Source: Pseudomonadota bacterium (GTDB lineage: Bacteria > Desulfobacterota > Syntrophia > Syntrophales > UBA5619). From it: a DNA stretch of 5,995 bases. The position numbers were made by a program, and so were the translations under genes. Below, piece by piece: positions 5,882 to 5,995 of the stretch. Position 1 is the stretch's first letter, and every line of letters starts with the position of its first letter. The stretch covers positions 1-5,995 of the forward strand of contig JAHJQP010000027.1 in NCBI GenBank assembly GCA_018819165.1, given 5' to 3'. The notes beneath the pieces were generated by a model. The model was not told the DNA's origin. It saw only the letters and a program-made list of their open reading frames with translations, and did no database searches.

Positions 5882-5920
5882 AAAAAAGCCAGGCCGCAAC
5901 CTCGGGGTTGGATCGCGGCC
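5882..5920 (-). terminator. probable leftward terminator for a gene beyond the right edge
   Basis: On the minus strand, GGCCGC (5920-5915) pairs with GCGGCC (5897-5892). An inner AACC/GGTT stem pairs around loop CCGA, with a 5-base bulge on one side. After four bases comes a run of six T (5887-5882) followed by CTT. This hairpin plus T-run points leftward, so it suits a minus-strand gene ending to the right, convergent with LysR-2. The plus-strand side has no T-run. The bulge weakens the call. Confidence 0.4.
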
Positions 5921-5964
5921 GGATCGCAAGCGGACCCGCTCCAAGGGCATAGATAGGGATCTCC

Positions 5965-5990
5965 CGTTCGTGGAGCGATCCGTGCGAACG
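5965..5990. repeat. compact palindromic hairpin at the right edge
   Basis: CGTTCG (5965-5970) pairs with CGAACG (5985-5990). Inside, GGA (5972-5974) pairs with TCC (5979-5981) around the tetraloop GCGA, of the GNRA type. It could be a structured RNA end, a repeat-family palindrome or chance; the window ends too soon to tell. No other copy is seen in the window. Confidence 0.35.
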
Positions 5991-5995
5991 AACAC

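Noticed and set aside
5795..5956. Possible 53-residue protein after LysR-2
   Set aside because: It has no convincing ribosome binding site and an Arg, Lys and Pro-rich composition typical of noncoding GC-rich DNA, and it overlaps the likely leftward terminator.
5878..5995. End of a minus-strand gene reading in from the right edge
   Set aside because: Short open frames exist, but none has a recognisable protein end. The 118 bases available are too few to call a gene.

Overview
The window looks like chromosomal DNA from a GC-rich Gram-negative bacterium. Coding regions are GC-rich, start sites mostly have strong AGGGAGGT or GGAGGAG ribosome binding sites, and the gaps between genes are AT-richer with sigma70-like -35 boxes. 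The overall style fits an anaerobic, syntrophic type of the former Deltaproteobacteria (Desulfobacterota). That placement rests on protein and codon style only and is tentative. No mobile element, tRNA, rRNA or CRISPR array was seen.

There are five protein genes, and each appears to be its own transcription unit on alternating strands. (1) 151-1110, plus strand: a LysR-type regulator. (2) 1319-2710, minus strand: a PLP enzyme of the class III aminotransferase fold. (3) 2915-4273, plus strand: a second, paralogous PLP enzyme, divergent from the first across a 204-base control region. (4) 4381-4596, minus strand: a free-standing 71-residue biotin carrier protein, convergent with gene 3 over a strong hairpin terminator at 4306-4349. 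(5) 4863-5768, plus strand: a second LysR-type regulator, paralogous to the first and divergent from the carrier gene. The last 227 bases hold no convincing gene. They do hold a probable leftward terminator, which suggests a minus-strand gene just beyond the right edge.

The central unit is the divergent pair of PLP enzymes flanked by two related LysR regulators. Both enzymes have the PLP lysine, the FDE aspartate and the fold-type I architecture. Both also differ from textbook transaminases at the same positions: the DEVQ glutamine is missing, and a GHYTHEK block replaces the usual T-F-G-G-N-P block. From memory, the second enzyme most resembles proteins annotated as (R)-1-hydroxy-2-aminoethylphosphonate ammonia-lyase (PbfA-like). 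No phosphonate gene is visible here, so the substrate remains open. The simplest reading is a regulated amine or amino-acid catabolic locus in which one or both LysR proteins sense the substrate and act at 2711-2914. The role of the biotin carrier in it, if any, cannot be read from this window.
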